Assembly (NCBI RefSeq): GCF_022539665.2
Contig: NC_081339.1
Location: 2,976,017 to 3,040,016, forward strand
DNA: 64,000 bases
Reading direction: 5' to 3'
DNA from: Daphnia carinata
Lineage: Eukaryota; Arthropoda; Branchiopoda; Diplostraca; Daphniidae
Part shown: piece after piece, positions 25,100 through 42,229 of the stretch
Layout: every line of letters starts with the position of its first letter
Numbering within the stretch: position 1 is the first letter of the stretch
Program-made: the position numbers and the translations under genes
Notes under the pieces: model-generated
What the model was told of the DNA's origin: nothing
The model's input: the letters and a program-made list of their open reading frames with translations, nothing else
Databases searched by the model: none

Positions 25100-26260
25100 A
25101 TGTCTCTGAATACAGCCCACGCAAACAATGGTGTGCTCATCTATTCTGGAGAATGGTAAGTAATTAATTTCATGCAGCCATCTATGTTAAATGATTATCA
25201 ATTTTTGTTTTCCTCAGCATTTTGTTGTATTGTGATAACGTCGTGATGGAGTTTAGCGGACAAGATAGACCAGAATTTAAGGGTAATAAAGCAGGAAGGC
25301 TTTATTTGACAACACACAGGATGATTTTTAACAATTCAAATGCAAAGGATCCTCTTCTTAGTTTCAGCTTCCCATTTTGCACTATGAAAAATGCAAGTTC
25401 ATCTTGTTTATCCCTAGAGAAGGGGGAAAAAATTATGAGACTACCATGTTTTTTGTTGACAGGTTGAATTGGAGCAACCCATGTTTGGATCAAACTACAT
25501 AAAAGGAAAGGTTCGTGCACAGCCCAATGGTGGATGGGTTGGTGAAGTGAAGTTCAAACTACACTTCAAGCATGGAGGAGCCATTGAGTATGGTCAAGCT
25601 ATGTTGCAAGCTTCAGGCATAGGTATACTCTACCTTTGGTTGTTTAAAAAAAATGTTGTACAGTGATTAATGTTGCAGCAAAACGCAATCATCAGTACAC
25701 CGATGAACCACCAGCCTACCAGCCGCCCACTGGACCATGGCATGATGCTGCCCCACCAAGCTATTCTGCCCCAACTGGCTACTATGGGTGGGTGCCTCCA
25801 CCGTCTGATGCATTTGCTAATGCTCCCCCAGGTAGGCTTAAAGCTCTTCGTTTAAACTAAATGTGATTAAATACCCAAATGTATTTTTTTTCAGCTAATT
25901 CAGTTTATATGACTGAAATGCCTCCACCGTATCCTGGAATCAACACTGGTGGATATGCATCATCTGCACATGGTAGAAAATCAAGAGTGTACTTCCTTTT
26001 CTGTATACTTTTGTTTAAAAAAATCTTTTTTTTACTTGGTTACAGATGCTAAGGCTGCTGAAGCTGCTGCGAGTGGAACAGCATATTACGATCCTAATAC
26101 CCATTACGCTTATGTTCCTCCAGCATACGTAAGCGCATATTTTTTTTCCTGTCAATGTAATTCAAAAGAATTTTCAACGACTTTTTTTTTCCTGAATTTT
26201 TTTTAGTCGAACGACGCCCCACCCAGCTATGAAGAGAGCAAAGAGAAGAAATACAAATAA
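25100..26260 (+). CDS. WBP2: WW domain-binding protein 2
   Basis: Seven exons: 25100-25155, 25218-25392, 25463-25622, 25679-25831, 25895-25972, 26046-26128, 26207-26260; 252 aa. The N-terminal half is a GRAM/PH-like domain (GRLYLTTHRMIF, QPMFGSNYIKG, HGGAIEYGQAMLQ). The C-terminal half is Pro/Tyr-rich with PPxY motifs at EPPAY, APPSY, MPPPY, VPPAY and APPSY, plus the family signature AKAAEAAASG-AYYDPN. WBP2 is a transcriptional coactivator that binds WW domains of YAP/Yorkie and of Nedd4-type ligases. Intron 2 (25393-25462) starts with GC (AAT/GCAAGT) rather than GT; using GC...AG is needed to keep the frame and gives the expected family sequence. The gene is tail-to-tail with the astacin gene. 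Confidence 0.95.
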
Positions 26261-26756
26261 AAGCCATCTAGTACGCCGAACGGTTGGAAATTTTCTTTAT
26301 TCTCTTATAGTTTAATTGAAATATTTAACACAAAATTTACTCGTCTGATTTGGTGTCGACCTAATTATATTACATTCCTATTCCCGCTTAACGAGGATAA
26401 ATTCTGTAGTTTATGTTTGCCTTACAATTGCTAGTCCTTTCCTGTTTTTGTCTAATAGCTAGCTTTAGAGTGTAGACGGTCCGCCCGACGTGACCTTCAA
26501 TTCATTTTTGGCTCTTGTATTCTATACAAAAATTGTATCCTTGAATAGAGAAGTTGTCGCGCATCGGCTCGGATGATTGGACGTGGTTTGTGAAAAAATA
26601 ACAGGAGCACAAAAAGTGGTAGTAAAGTGTTTGGTAAGGATGAAGTAAGTGTTGGCACGACATAATTTATTATTAACGTATCGTTTTTTAATATCCAAAT
26701 TTCTTGTTCGTTCAGGGAGTATTGATCAGGAGATGAAGGGACCATTGTTAGTGAGC

Positions 26757-29047
26757 TCAAAGACCTAGGATGTCGCAGAAAGATTCGTATTTGAGTTTTT
26801 CGTAAGGAGAACGTTCAAAGCAGCCGTAGAGCTTGTTCACTTTATAGCAATCAGTCCGGCTCAATCCGTCGCGTTGACCAATCTTGGCATCGCGACGTTT
26901 CGGTACCAAAGTCGGCTTATCTTTTCCCGAACTTTAAACACCAGCAAACAAGTAAACAACAAAAAAAAGGTAAATATACTGGCATGTGGGTTTCTTTGAG
27001 TGATCATTGATACCTAAAAAAGTGGGTTCCGTAATGCATAATGGAGGTGTAGTCGTATTCGAAATCGTAGGTCGTGTTGACCAAACTCTGTTTGGCGAAG
27101 TTATGCAAGAACGCTACCCAACAGAGGAGAATAATGAAATGAAGCGAAGAATATGTTGAACATTTTCAAGGAATATCTTACGCTTTATGACATTTTCTCG
27201 GTTGAGCGTTACGTAGTCGTCCCGGTCGGCTCGTGACTGCTCGTGAAAGATACCTAAGGCGTGAAGCGTTTCATGAATAGCTTTTCCTGGCCCTCCGAGA
27301 CATTTGGGACCTGTTATGTGATAGCATTTTGATTCATTATTTGCTGAATGCGAGTTGATGGAAACCTGTTTTCTTGACCGTACCTTGACTGTCTGGCGGC
27401 TGTAGGGACAGAACCTGCTGCCCACCCGTCCTGCCGATGAACGACCAGCAACTGTAGATAACGTTTAACCAGAGTAGAATAAGCATATCGTTGTTTTTCT
27501 ACAGACGATCGGATTCGTTTTTATCATGAGAAGTGGTTGTTACCCGGCTGGTTCTTCTACGGGCCAGATGAGCAAGTAGTCTTCCACCTCCCCGTCGTAT
27601 GGGACGAAATCGATGCACGTCATCAAGCCGATGGTATACAAAGCGGTTTGTATGGTTTCCCTGTCGACTGAGCCTTCAAAGAACAGTTGCGTCATGTTCA
27701 GTTTAAAAAAATGCAGGATAACTTGTTATCGCGAACGCATACTGTATTTATGGCTGATGTGATAAGGGACTGTGGCATTCTTCCAGCGCCGTTCGGGAAA
27801 CACTTCAAATCTGAGTCCTAAACGCCAAGTGTAATACGTCTGAATAAAAGAAGCCATCGGGGAAAAAAACAAACGTGGTAAGTTTTAACTGTCAGAATCA
27901 CGGAGTGACAAAAAAAAATGTTATGTAATCACGTCAAACGACAGTCCGGCAATATCTCCTTCCCACATCCCTGGGCTAACCTCCGGGTCCGCTTGTTTCA
28001 GATTAAGCTGTACGTTTCGATCATAGTCAACGACTGTGATGCGTGAACATCACATTATTAAATAAGGTAAGCTGTTCGTTATTAACATAATTTTATAGCT
28101 AACATACCTGACTTTTGCAGAAACGAAAGCGTAGAAATCTCCGGGAGGGGCATCGGCTTTGGCAGAGGACTTGCCAACGAGTACGCAACTAGAATAACAA
28201 TCAACTCGCTGCAGTGCTGTCAAAGAAAAAGAGTGCAATAGTTGAAAGCTTTCCGTATGGATTACCAAGGTCATCAAGAATTTTTAACATGGTAAAATGA
28301 TATCTGATGATTGTTAAAACAAACTGGAAAAATGGTTTATTTTTTACTGTTTTGTTTGCTTCTCTCTAGGACAAGTTTAACACCTGATGTTTCAAAATGT
28401 TTGCTCGTTACGAGGATTAATTGGTATAAAACTCGTCGTAACTATGTGGCGGTCGCGGGGAAGCTCTGGCATTAAATCTACTGATCCGTTCGGGCAGCCG
28501 CCAGCCATCCGATTTAACCAGTAGTTGCAAACTCGTCAAGGCCAAGGTCCCGCGTTTATACAGGTAAGAAATCCACTTCTTTTCATGGACTACTTTATTA
28601 TAGAACGATTTTGCATGGAAAGAGCATCATTAAAAGAAAGAAAAGGCGGACCTTCTGTTTTGGCTTTTCGAAATCGCAGTGATAACGTTTGGACTGCGCG
28701 TTGAGTTATGTTAGTACTTAAAAAGAAAGCTCCATTTTACCGCCTCGGAAAAATTGTTTGTTTGAAAATAACAGTAAGGTCAATAGCCGTACGTCGTTCG
28801 TCAAGGAGACACGAGAAAGGAAATATGCAAATAAAGGCTACCGTCCATAGCCGTTTAGTTTTTTTTCCCCATCAGGAAATCGTGTAGGCAGAAGGCTATT
28901 CAAAATTGCTTATGAATCAGCTGGTTTTATATCTTGCATATTCAATTAACGGGTTGTGTCGGTTAGTCAAAACGATACGGCGGCATGTGTCATGGAAAGT
29001 TTTCAACCTGACCAAAAGTCGGCACTAAATATGGGACTTACCATCAT
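26757..29047 (-). CDS. Astacin-family zinc metalloprotease (secreted)
   Basis: Nine exons on the minus strand: 29042-29047 (ATGATG only), 28108-28216, 27933-28033, 27743-27839, 27544-27673, 27384-27451, 27182-27310, 27014-27113, 26757-26931; 304 aa. The first intron is 825 nt; the rest are short. Residues 3-20 form a signal peptide (IVILVAYSLAS). A propeptide follows with WEGD at 62-65, the aspartate that caps the zinc before activation. The mature domain has ERRWKNATVPYHIS near its start, GCWSFIGRTGGQQVLSLQ, the zinc site HETLHALGIFHE (H183, E184, H187, H193), the Met-turn SIMHYG (Y241) and IGQRDGLSRTD near the end. Residues of exon 9 extend about 40 aa past the catalytic domain, with no CUB or EGF domain. 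A digestive or matrix role is typical of the family but not shown here. Confidence 0.92.
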
Positions 29048-29369
29048 GATTTTTCCTCCTTCGAGATTAGAAGAAAAACCAACACGTCACCACCCGCTGT
29101 TGCAAAAAGCTGCTCGGTAGCTTCCTATCTCCGAGCTGCCGTCCTATGTTCTTTTTAAGCCACCCTCTAAATCCGACGAACCGTTAAACAAGAAATAAAG
29201 GTCAAGGAGCTATGATTTTTTGTACTTAATATGCCAGTATATGCCAACTCGAGCAACTTGGGAGACGGTTGGTCAGCGACTGAAGTCTTTCATCCTACAG
29301 ACAGACGGTCAAGTTCTTTTTAACATCTTCTTTTGGAACCAGAAGGGAAAAAAAAGGCCCGAAAAGAGC

Positions 29370-29388
29370 GAGAGAGAGAGAGAGAGAG
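29370..29388 (+). repeat. (GA)n microsatellite
   Basis: About nine uninterrupted GA units upstream of the astacin gene start on the opposite strand. Confidence 0.85.
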
Positions 29389-29947
29389 CATGTATAGAGG
29401 GTCTGAAGGTGAAGATGGGCGTGGACTACCTGATCGTTGCGGCAAGCGAGAGCCACTTACATTAGAAACAGAACGAGCCGGATTTCCCACCCAGTCTATG
29501 CAATCTCACGAGAAGCAATAAAGGTAGACGAAAAAAAAATGAATAAGTAAGCAAAAAATCAAACTACAGACAATGGCAAAAAAAAGGATCTTTTGCCTGT
29601 ACAAACAGGATTCTTTTAATGATTGGTTTTGCTAGGATTTTGTTAAAGAATATCGAAAAAAAAAGCCCCCCTTCGAAGTGATATACGACGTCAACCGTTT
29701 GGGCGTAGTCATTATCGGAAAGCCACATCCAAGTTTAACTTGACGAGGGTTACACACGTTGCTTCATGGGTGGTAGAAGGTTAAAAGATTACGCTGCCGA
29801 ACGTATCCAAACTATCTTGTGTTCAATAAGGTGGGGCTCCTCAGCCGTTAAAGCGGAAACAAACAATCGAGAAAATTATTTGAATGTGTCCAACAACCAT
29901 TCGGTTCTACACTCTCCTTTGTTTTGTTTTTTTGTTTTTTTACTTAC

Positions 29948-30207
29948 TGAGTCATTAGTGCCGAATGATAACATCTCCGCGTCCTTGGCAATGGTTTCGA
30001 AAGAAAATAAAAAATGTAGTATGCCCACGGATCTTCTTGTTCAACGGCAATAGCTGACAGGCCAACGTTAATCTTCCGCCCTTGTCGTACAATCACGTCC
30101 TGGTGATTGAATTTCACTCTTTCATCATAGTGTTTCTTAAGGGTAAAATTGTTCATCGTGACACAGATGAATCGGCCCTGAAAGTGTTTGATTAGCAATT
30201 CATCCCT
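29948..30207 (-). CDS. Candidate exon of an unrecognised minus-strand gene
   Basis: An open frame bordered by an acceptor (AAACGCAG) and a consensus donor (GTAAGTA). It encodes about 86 residues including LKKHYDERVKFNHQDVIVRQ and INVGLSAIAVEQEDPWAYY, a normal mixed protein composition without low complexity. The same frame stays open some 50 codons further upstream. The downstream continuation would reach a stop within about 10 codons. I do not recognise the protein and cannot place a start codon with certainty (an internal ATG lies before NNFTLKK). It may be a real small gene, a pseudogene or a chance frame. Confidence 0.3.
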
Positions 30208-32976
30208 CTGCGTTTTCCTACGTGCGTATTGAATCAACAAAGATATTGTGTTTGATGTGTGTCTATTCTGCGTGGCTCCATTGGGGGCGTGCTGTTTAAT
30301 TTGCCTGCTTTTACACTCCGTCAGTGTTGCGAAGTAGCGATTGACATGAAAATGCCCAGGGCTTGGCTATCTTTCAAATACATAGACGGTTTTGCCGCTA
30401 GGGCTTGTCAAAACAACCAAATGGGCCCGGTTTTATTTCCGTTGATGATGATTGCATTTTTTTTTCTGGAGCTAATTTTTGTATTTTTTAAAATGTTTTT
30501 GACATCGTTCGTTTTCTTTATTTACCAGGAACCAGCGAGGTCACTAAGGTCTATGACCCGGTGACTACCCACTACAGAGGCTCAAAGGTTAAACCGAAGA
30601 TATCGGATGGAATCTGTTCCCACTGACGCTCTCTCTAGTCGACCATGGAAATATGAGAAGCAAATGGGCTTTGAAAACATGCTTGGCCGCCATTACGTAA
30701 GTTTTTGCTGAAGTATTTGCTTATGTTGCAATCCGGCTTAATGATATTTTTTCCATTTTCCGTATGCATTTTCCTGTTTCCTTGGGATTTACCTGTACAT
30801 ACTATTCATTTTTCACCAATTCGTGAAGGTGACCGTCATTTCTTTTTCACCTTGCGTAAATCATCCGTCGGTGTGTCCCCATATTTTTCTTGCATCGCAG
30901 GTATTTGATGAATGGACGTTCGTATTGTGCTGGAGCAGTAAAGGCGCAGTTTAGTCGTAAGCTCACGGTGGCAAGAAAAGAAAATGACAACTTACATGGT
31001 TTGAGAATTGCCCCTAATCTGGCGAAAAGGCTTCCTTCTGCTATCGAAAATTCAATGAATAATTACTTTTTTTTCCCTATAAAGTAGCCAGTGACATGAT
31101 GTTCCATTATGCACGATTCCATCAACGACCGTTTTCATTGATGTTTTCCGAAACAGCTCCAAGAAACAGGTATCAGTAGCTGGAGGGGGACGTCCTGCTG
31201 ATACTTTGTGCCCAAATATTTAGTCCCTCAAGTCACGTACCGTTTTTCATCTTTGTTTTTTTTTAGAACGGCTACAATTTGCAGCTATCACTTTCTTGAT
31301 TGCGACGAATAGCGGACGTTCCTACGTCTACTGCACTCTAATTGATATCCTTAAGGTCATCGACCGTTTTGTCTCTTGTTCTTTTCGGCTTGATTTTTTT
31401 TGCGATCATAATTCTTATTCGATTCCTATATTCCACGATTTCTCTGTGGGTGTCCGCCTTTTATCCAAGCCTGTCGACAATATCATTTATCATTGTAGCT
31501 TAACCACGAGAAAATATGCAGCAGCTTTGTTTGCCCAATGTTCTACGGTTGCGATATGGTAATGTACCAACAGGAGGGACTCAAACGCATCGATTTCATA
31601 AAGAACTAGCCGCGCAATTGGAGAGATGACGTTGCAGAAAAGGATGGACCAATATAGCCGACCTATCCATTGACCGATAAACGAGATATGATTTCTTAAG
31701 GAGATTTTCGCCAAAAGGAGCAAAAACAACGTTCACCTTTGCATTTGAAAACAGGTGATTCCGATCTAACATGAACAACACATACCAACAACTAAACAGC
31801 TATTGTTTTGTTTGCAGCCTGTCACAAAGGATGATGGTATTATCATGTAATAGCGAAGCGTTGTCTAAAAAGCATATTCTTCCGCATTGGCCACGTCGCC
31901 TGATGCCTATAGGAGCCCGCGATACCCCGACAAGAATGATTGGCATGAATGCTTCGCAGTTCACAGACGTCATAAGCATTTAAGGTAAATATTTCAAAAA
32001 CACATTTTTTGCATTGCACAACGCAGCTACCCGGCTGTTTTCTTGCTTGAGGGTTAGTGGTTTAGATAACCCTTATCTTGCACAGGTTCTGGATGTTAAC
32101 CAGTCGGTTATTCATCTAGTCAGAAACCGTGGTTTGATTCTGTACCTTTTTTTCTGTGCAATTTTCGTTCAAATGCTCTGCTAATTATTCGACAACCTGT
32201 TTCGTCACTTTTTGGCTACCAAATTTAACATAGTATTGACTTTACAGGTCGCGTAGCTATCGACATTCTAGCCTCTAGCCAAAGACAAACATTTATTTAT
32301 CGGCTCTGCAGTCATTAGTGATTCGTGTTGCAATGCTAAATGTAACTGCAAAAAGTAATAGGCAAGTAATGGAATTCAGTGAAGTTTTTAAGTATAACTT
32401 TATGCGTAAAGAGGAATTAAGGGAGGCGAGATCAAGATGAAAAGTTTTATAAGCGGTAGTCGATTCATGGTGTACTACATAGTTTTGCCTAACGACTTGT
32501 ATGACATATGGCAATCACAGAGCCGCAAGAATGTCAAATTCAAGGAAAACATGTACTACAATTAGACGGGATAAATCAATAATTTCAATAATTCCGATGT
32601 TGCGTCGTTAATTATGCATTGTTGACACGAAGTGGCCAAGGGTTAAAGATGGAACATAATGGTCTTTTGTTTAGCAGAAATTCTTTTATTGAAAACAAAT
32701 TTGTAATTAGCCCCCTGTATCATGAGCTGAATTTCGCTCCCTTGTTGGCCTTGCGAATATTCAACGGCTCAAGCATTTCCTTCTATTCAGGATAAACAGG
32801 AAAAAATTCAAAAAAAAAACATTAAAATGAACGCGGAAAGGAAATTTTTAAAAGGCCAATCTTCCTGTAACACACACACATACACACTTGTTTTCTTCTC
32901 ATCTCCATTAATTCTTGTGGCGTGACAGTTTGCCAGCAAATTCTCGGTGATAATGAAGACAATATATTTGTTTTGT

Positions 32977-33948
32977 TTATGCTGGGAGTTGCAGTTTCTT
33001 TCCTTTGAGAACTAAGTGATAAAAATTTGTTTTACAGAAGTTAGTTCCCAAGTAAGGGTGGTGACCTTTGATTTTGCAAATATTTACCTTTGGTGATGTA
33101 GAGGTAGAAGAAATCGCAATACAGGATAGTTTGAACAATGCCAGCTACAACTGCAATCCAATCTTGGAAGCTTTCACTATAATAGCGGTAGATCCAGTTG
33201 AAGATGTAAAGGGCACGGTAGGAGCCCAAAGCAAACAAGTAATGTGAAGTGATAGATTCAGCTTCTCCGGTCTTTTGAAATTCGTATTAGAATATGTCTT
33301 CCTCTAACCATATGTTAGGTCTAGTTACCTTGGACACCATAAACAGTTGTGGCAAAATGGCGACAGCTTCTAGATAAATAGAGAAAGCCCAGAGCACTTC
33401 CATGACAGAAAACTCATGGTTGAAGAGCAGAGCCAAAGCAGCAACAGGAATCAGCAAGAGTTCCACTCTAAGAACATAAATTAATTTTATAGTACAGAAC
33501 TTTAACACATTAACATGGACGTGAAAATGCTTACCTGAATGTGTCATGGTTTCGGTCATAAGTAGCTCTAAATTTAACATACATTAAATAAAGGGTGCCG
33601 TAAGATGTAGCGATGAATACCACCTAATACATAAAATTGCATGAAGTTTCTGTGATGATAATTTATCACAAAACTTAACTTACCTTCATGAAAGTGTTGT
33701 ATAGCGAGACAAAATTTGTCAACAAATCCAAGTATCTGGTGGTGTAGACCAAGGCAAAAAGAAATTGGGATTTACCCGAAATACCTGAAATCAATGACAT
33801 TGAGGTATGATTTAAGAAACGCGCGAATTTCTGTTTACAGTGTTTGTTCCCAAGTACCTGCACACGAGCGGGTCTTCCATATCTTCAACAGAAGAATGAC
33901 AATAGCTAGGAGGTGAGAAAGGTCTCCCAACAGTCGGAAGATGTTCAT
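32977..33948 (-). CDS. ER lumen protein-retaining receptor (KDEL receptor)
   Basis: Six exons on the minus strand: 33858-33948, 33684-33784, 33535-33623, 33329-33467, 33088-33271, 32977-33011; 212 aa, exactly the family length. The receptor binds Lys/His-Asp-Glu-Leu tails of escaped ER proteins in the Golgi and returns them in COPI vesicles. The N-terminus [20 protein letters not shown], the conserved GISGKSQ and TRYLDL segments, [46 protein letters not shown] and the cytosolic KGKKLQLPA tail (COPI-interacting lysines) are all present. Seven hydrophobic helices fit the sequence. The last coding exon has just 11 codons plus stop. The start codon lies 642 bases from that of the PI 4-kinase gene on the other strand. 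Confidence 0.97.
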
Positions 33949-34590
33949 TGTGATCTAGATTATAATCTAAGTATCCAAGTTTTAGAAGTCGCTTTTAGAC
34001 GACAAATCTTGAAAGAAACGACGGAGGTACCGAGCTGTCAACCGGTTAATATGGCCGCTATGCTCGATGCAGAAGCTATGCACGATGACGTGGACTTCTC
34101 ATCTAAGAAACAGTTTAACTGCGATTCGAATTAAGTCTGCTAATGCATAATATTGATTATAAAAAAATTTATGAATGTGGAATTCGTCATTTATACTAAA
34201 AAAAAACATAAAATTCAGATGATCTTAAACAAAGGATTATCTTTTGTTTGGAACAATAAGGATACTGTTTAGTACTATTATCGAAAAAAAACAGACGAGA
34301 ATTGGGGGTTGGGTAGGAATTCTGTCTGCAAGACTGTAACAATTGACCAACTAGCGGCCGAACAGTAAAACTTGTGACACTGATCATATGGAATCCATAT
34401 AGTGGTTCTGGTAATCTGTACGCCGCTTTGGTCTTATCGCAATCTTCTTGTTTGCTTTATGTTCCAAGATTAGCAGATCAAATTTGACTCATTATAGGAA
34501 ATATTTTGAGTCTATAGTGAATCTTGGGACTTAAGAGGAGCAAAATAAAACTATTGTTTGACTGTTTGATTCGTAATTGAGTGCCTCTAC

Positions 34591-38723
<4,133 letters not shown>

Positions 38724-41700
38724 ATGACCACCAACCATCACAACGTCGTTGATCCGGCCTTCAGCGTAGTGCCGAAGGAAAGTCCGGCATTCCTTATCTG
38801 GCGCGTGGAAGTATGGACTTCTTCATAGATGATTCCATTTCGTTAAGCTGATACATTTCCTTGTTTGCATCTCGTTATTCAGGATATGAAGCTGGTATTG
38901 TTGCCTAAGGAATCGTATGGCAAATTCCATTCCGGTGACTCGTACCTAATATATAGCGCTTTTGAGTCTGGTCAACCGTGTGGAACTCTTCTTCAGGTAT
39001 CACGTTTAACTGTCTGAATTTTTTGCTATAGGAATCTGTTTAGCAATTCGCACATTTCCGCCAGATCGCTTTAGTTTAGATAACGCATACTTTTATTAGA
39101 CTACATATGGTACAGACGGATGGCATAGATAAGGAGATCGTGAGATAACACCATTAGTCAACGACTTGTTGCGATATTTATTGTGAAACCAAGAGATAGC
39201 AGAAAACTAACTGAATGATTTTTTTCCCACAAAAAAAGCAAATCAAAGGGCAATCAAACAAGCTAGAGCGCTATATTCATTTTTGGCTTGGAAATGAGAC
39301 TACCCAAGATGAAGCTGGCGTAGTCGCCATTAAAGCTGTCGAACTGGATGATGTGTTGGGCGGCTCTCCTGTTCAACAGCGTGAGGTCGAAGGCAGTGAG
39401 TCTGCGCGTTTCATGACTTACTTTAAGGACGGTATAAGGTATCATCTAATACGTGTTATCGCATGAGCTCTGCTTGATGATACCCATTTTGTGTTCAGAA
39501 TTCTACCTGGGGGAGCTGCGTCCGGCTTCAAACATGTGACAGATGAATTTCACCCTGCCCTTTACTCGGTCAAAGGTAAACGTAATCCGATCGTACGTCA
39601 ACTCCCGGAAGTCTCCTGGTCCCTAATGAACGAAGGTGATGTCTTCGTCTTGGATTGCAAAAAGTACATCTTTGTATGGGTTGGCCGTTCGGCCAACAAC
39701 AAAGAGAAGATGCACGCTGCCAAGGTTTGAATATTATTTTCCTACTTGATTTTAAAAAGTGTTAATGAATCTCTTTTGTTATATAAAGCTGGCACAAACA
39801 CTGAAGGGCGAACATGGTGAATCTTACAGTACCTTAGTTATTGTAGAAGATGGTCAAGAACTTGGCTTGCCCGATGCAGAGAGAGCAGCATTGGAAGGCT
39901 TGCTTGCCATTCAGCACAAGAAGGTATCGATGATAGGGAAAGCATAACCATAAAATTAAAGGGGTCGCTAAGTTATCGAAATGTCGTAGCTGAAACCTGT
40001 CGAGGCAGAGAACGATGAGGCTTTCGAGAGCAATACTGTTGCAGAGATCAAATTGTACCGCTGCACCGACGAGGATGGCACATTGAAAGTTACCGAAGTA
40101 AAAAAAGGACCGCTTTTCCAGGCAGACTTGTCATCTAATGATAGTTTCATTGTTGACAATGGAGCGAATGGTAATTCAGTTAATTATTTTTGTAAGCAAT
40201 AGAGTATTGAAAATTTTTTTGTAATTTCTGAACAGGCATTTTTGTGTGGGTCGGCAAAAAAGCCACACCGCAGGAACGGACTGAGGCAATGAGGAACGGA
40301 CAGGGTTTTGCCAAGAAGAAGGAATATCCGCCCAACACTAACGTGACCCGTGTTCTCGATGGAGGCGAACCCGCTGAATTCAGGACCCTGTTCCGCGACT
40401 GGAAAGTAGTCGGCCAAACGGTTGGCTTTGGAAGACAAGCATCAGGTAAGAACATATTTTACGATCCGTTCGTATGGCTTTCTTTTTAAAGAAATAAGAA
40501 ATTAACGTAATTTCGTGTACAGTTGGTAAAATCGCCAAAGTTGTCCAGACGAAATTTGATGCATCGACACTTCACGAGAACCCAAAAGCTGCCGCCAAAG
40601 CGGGCATGGTCGACGATGGTAGTGGTAAAAAAGAGGTCTATCGCATCATCAATAAGGAACTCTCTCCAGTTCCCCACGCCGAGCATGGCAAGTTCTACGC
40701 TGGCGATTGCTACGTCATCAATTATGCCTACACAGTCGGAGGTACTGAAAAGAACATCATCTATTATTGGCTGGTAAGTTACTCTTTTCATTGCATGCAA
40801 GTTTAGCAAGGCAGTTCGTTGAAATGTGTTATTGCAGGGTTCCACTGCGGGTCAAGACGAAAAAGGCATTGCTGCCGTTATGGCAGTTGACTTGGATAAC
40901 AAACTCGGTGGTCGAGCTGTTCAAGTCCGCGTTATCCAAGGCAAAGAGCCGGAGCATTTCTTATCCATGTTTGGTGGTAAGATGGTTATCTACTCTGGTG
41001 GACGAGCCTCCGGTTTCGAGTCCCAGCAAGGCGAGAAAGATGATGTTCTTGGAAATACTTATATGCTCCAAGTACGTGGCAATGCCGCTCATAACACGAA
41101 AGCCATTCAGGTACTGTATGACAATCGTTTTTTAAGTTTTATTGCTTGTCCAACATTTAGAAACGTATTTTGCGCAGGTCCCACTGAAAGCATCTTCGCT
41201 AAATTCTAATGATGTGTTCATTTTGATGTCGCCAAATGTTGTTTACATTTGGTGCGGCAAAGGATGCACGGGAGATGAAAGAGAAATGGCCAAGAAGATC
41301 GCCGCTGATGGTAAAGGTGACTCGCAGATTATGGTCGAAGGTAATACCGTTAAAAGCATGTACTTTTAATTTTACATTACGTAATATTGTCTTGTGGGTT
41401 TTTCTTAAAGGTAAGGAAAAAGCTGAATTTTGGGAAATGCTTGGAGGCAAGGGGCCTTATATGACAGATATGCGTACCGTCGAAGAGATTCATGAACATG
41501 AACCTCGTCTGTTCCACTGCTCCAATGCCACCGGAAACATGAAAGTACAAGGGCAAAATTAACATTCATCGTTTAAATAAGTGTAAATTTTTTACAATTT
41601 CTTTGATAGGTCGAGGAAATTTTGGATTTCAATCAAACGGACTTGGTCGAAGAGGACGTCATGGTACTCGATGCTTGGCATTCGATTTTCATTTGGGTGG

Positions 41701-42229
41701 GTGTCAATTCCAACAAGCAAGAAGTGGCTTTAGTAGAAAAGGGGGTCGTCCAGTACTTGCGCTCTGATCCCAAGGGACGCGATTTGGATACCCCGATTCT
41801 TAAGGTTCACCAAGGATGCGAACCGCCTACTTTCACAGGATTCTTTGGTGCATGGGATCCTAGTAGCTGGGAGGTAACGCAATAGATTTAAGTTTTCATA
41901 TACCAAATACATAATTTTAAAATGTTCATCTCCTTATTTAGAACCGCGTAGATTTCGAAAAACTGAAGGAAAATTTGAAGAAAGATAATCCCAACATGAC
42001 CATCGCTTTATCAGTTAATGGTTCCAGCGGAGAGAAACACCGCTATCCATTGATCGTGTTGCAAGAAAAGAATCCCGAGAAGCTCCCTGCTGACGTGGAT
42101 CCTGCTCAGAAAGAGCTGTCGCTTCACGATGCTGAGTTCACTCGCGCGTTCAAGATGGAACGGACTGCTTTTGAGGCGCTACCTGCATGGAAGCGTAATC
42201 AGTTGAAGAAAGATGTGGGTATCTTTTAA
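38724..42229 (+). CDS. Villin-like actin-binding protein (six gelsolin domains plus headpiece; quail-type)
   Basis: Thirteen exons: 38724-38810, 38883-38996, 39239-39438, 39499-39724, 39789-39923, 39990-40170, 40236-40445, 40523-40773, 40838-41110, 41178-41340, 41411-41544, 41610-41873, 41942-42229; 841 aa. Every intron phase agrees. Gelsolin repeats are seen from [20 protein letters not shown] (domain 1), [33 protein letters not shown] (2), [20 protein letters not shown] (3), [16 protein letters not shown] and [15 protein letters not shown] (4), [19 protein letters not shown] (5) to [16 protein letters not shown] (6). The C-terminus carries a villin headpiece: [19 protein letters not shown]...[16 protein letters not shown]. 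Headpieces bind F-actin and separate villin from gelsolin. The protein should cap, sever or bundle actin; severing ability cannot be judged by eye. The nearest named insect type is quail. Confidence 0.95.

Larger units (their letters stand above)
29048..32976. other. Interval with only weak gene evidence between astacin and KDEL receptor genes
   Basis: No gene is secure. There is a (GA)n microsatellite at 29370-29388 and a candidate minus-strand exon at 29948-30207 (listed separately). On the plus strand a short ATG frame at 30610 (MESVPTDALSSRPWKYEKQM...) ends at a good donor after TAC near 30697 and could continue at 30900, giving only about 47 residues; I do not recognise it. The remainder, including 31.1-32.9 kb, shows scattered short frames in both strands and (AC)n near 32.87 kb. 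Confidence 0.4.

Noticed and set aside
28050-28277. Alternative frame of astacin exon 2 (KSSAKADAPPGDFYAF...)
   Set aside because: It looks protein-like but its phase does not fit the next exon. The other frame gives a signal peptide after ATGATG and joins the propeptide in phase.
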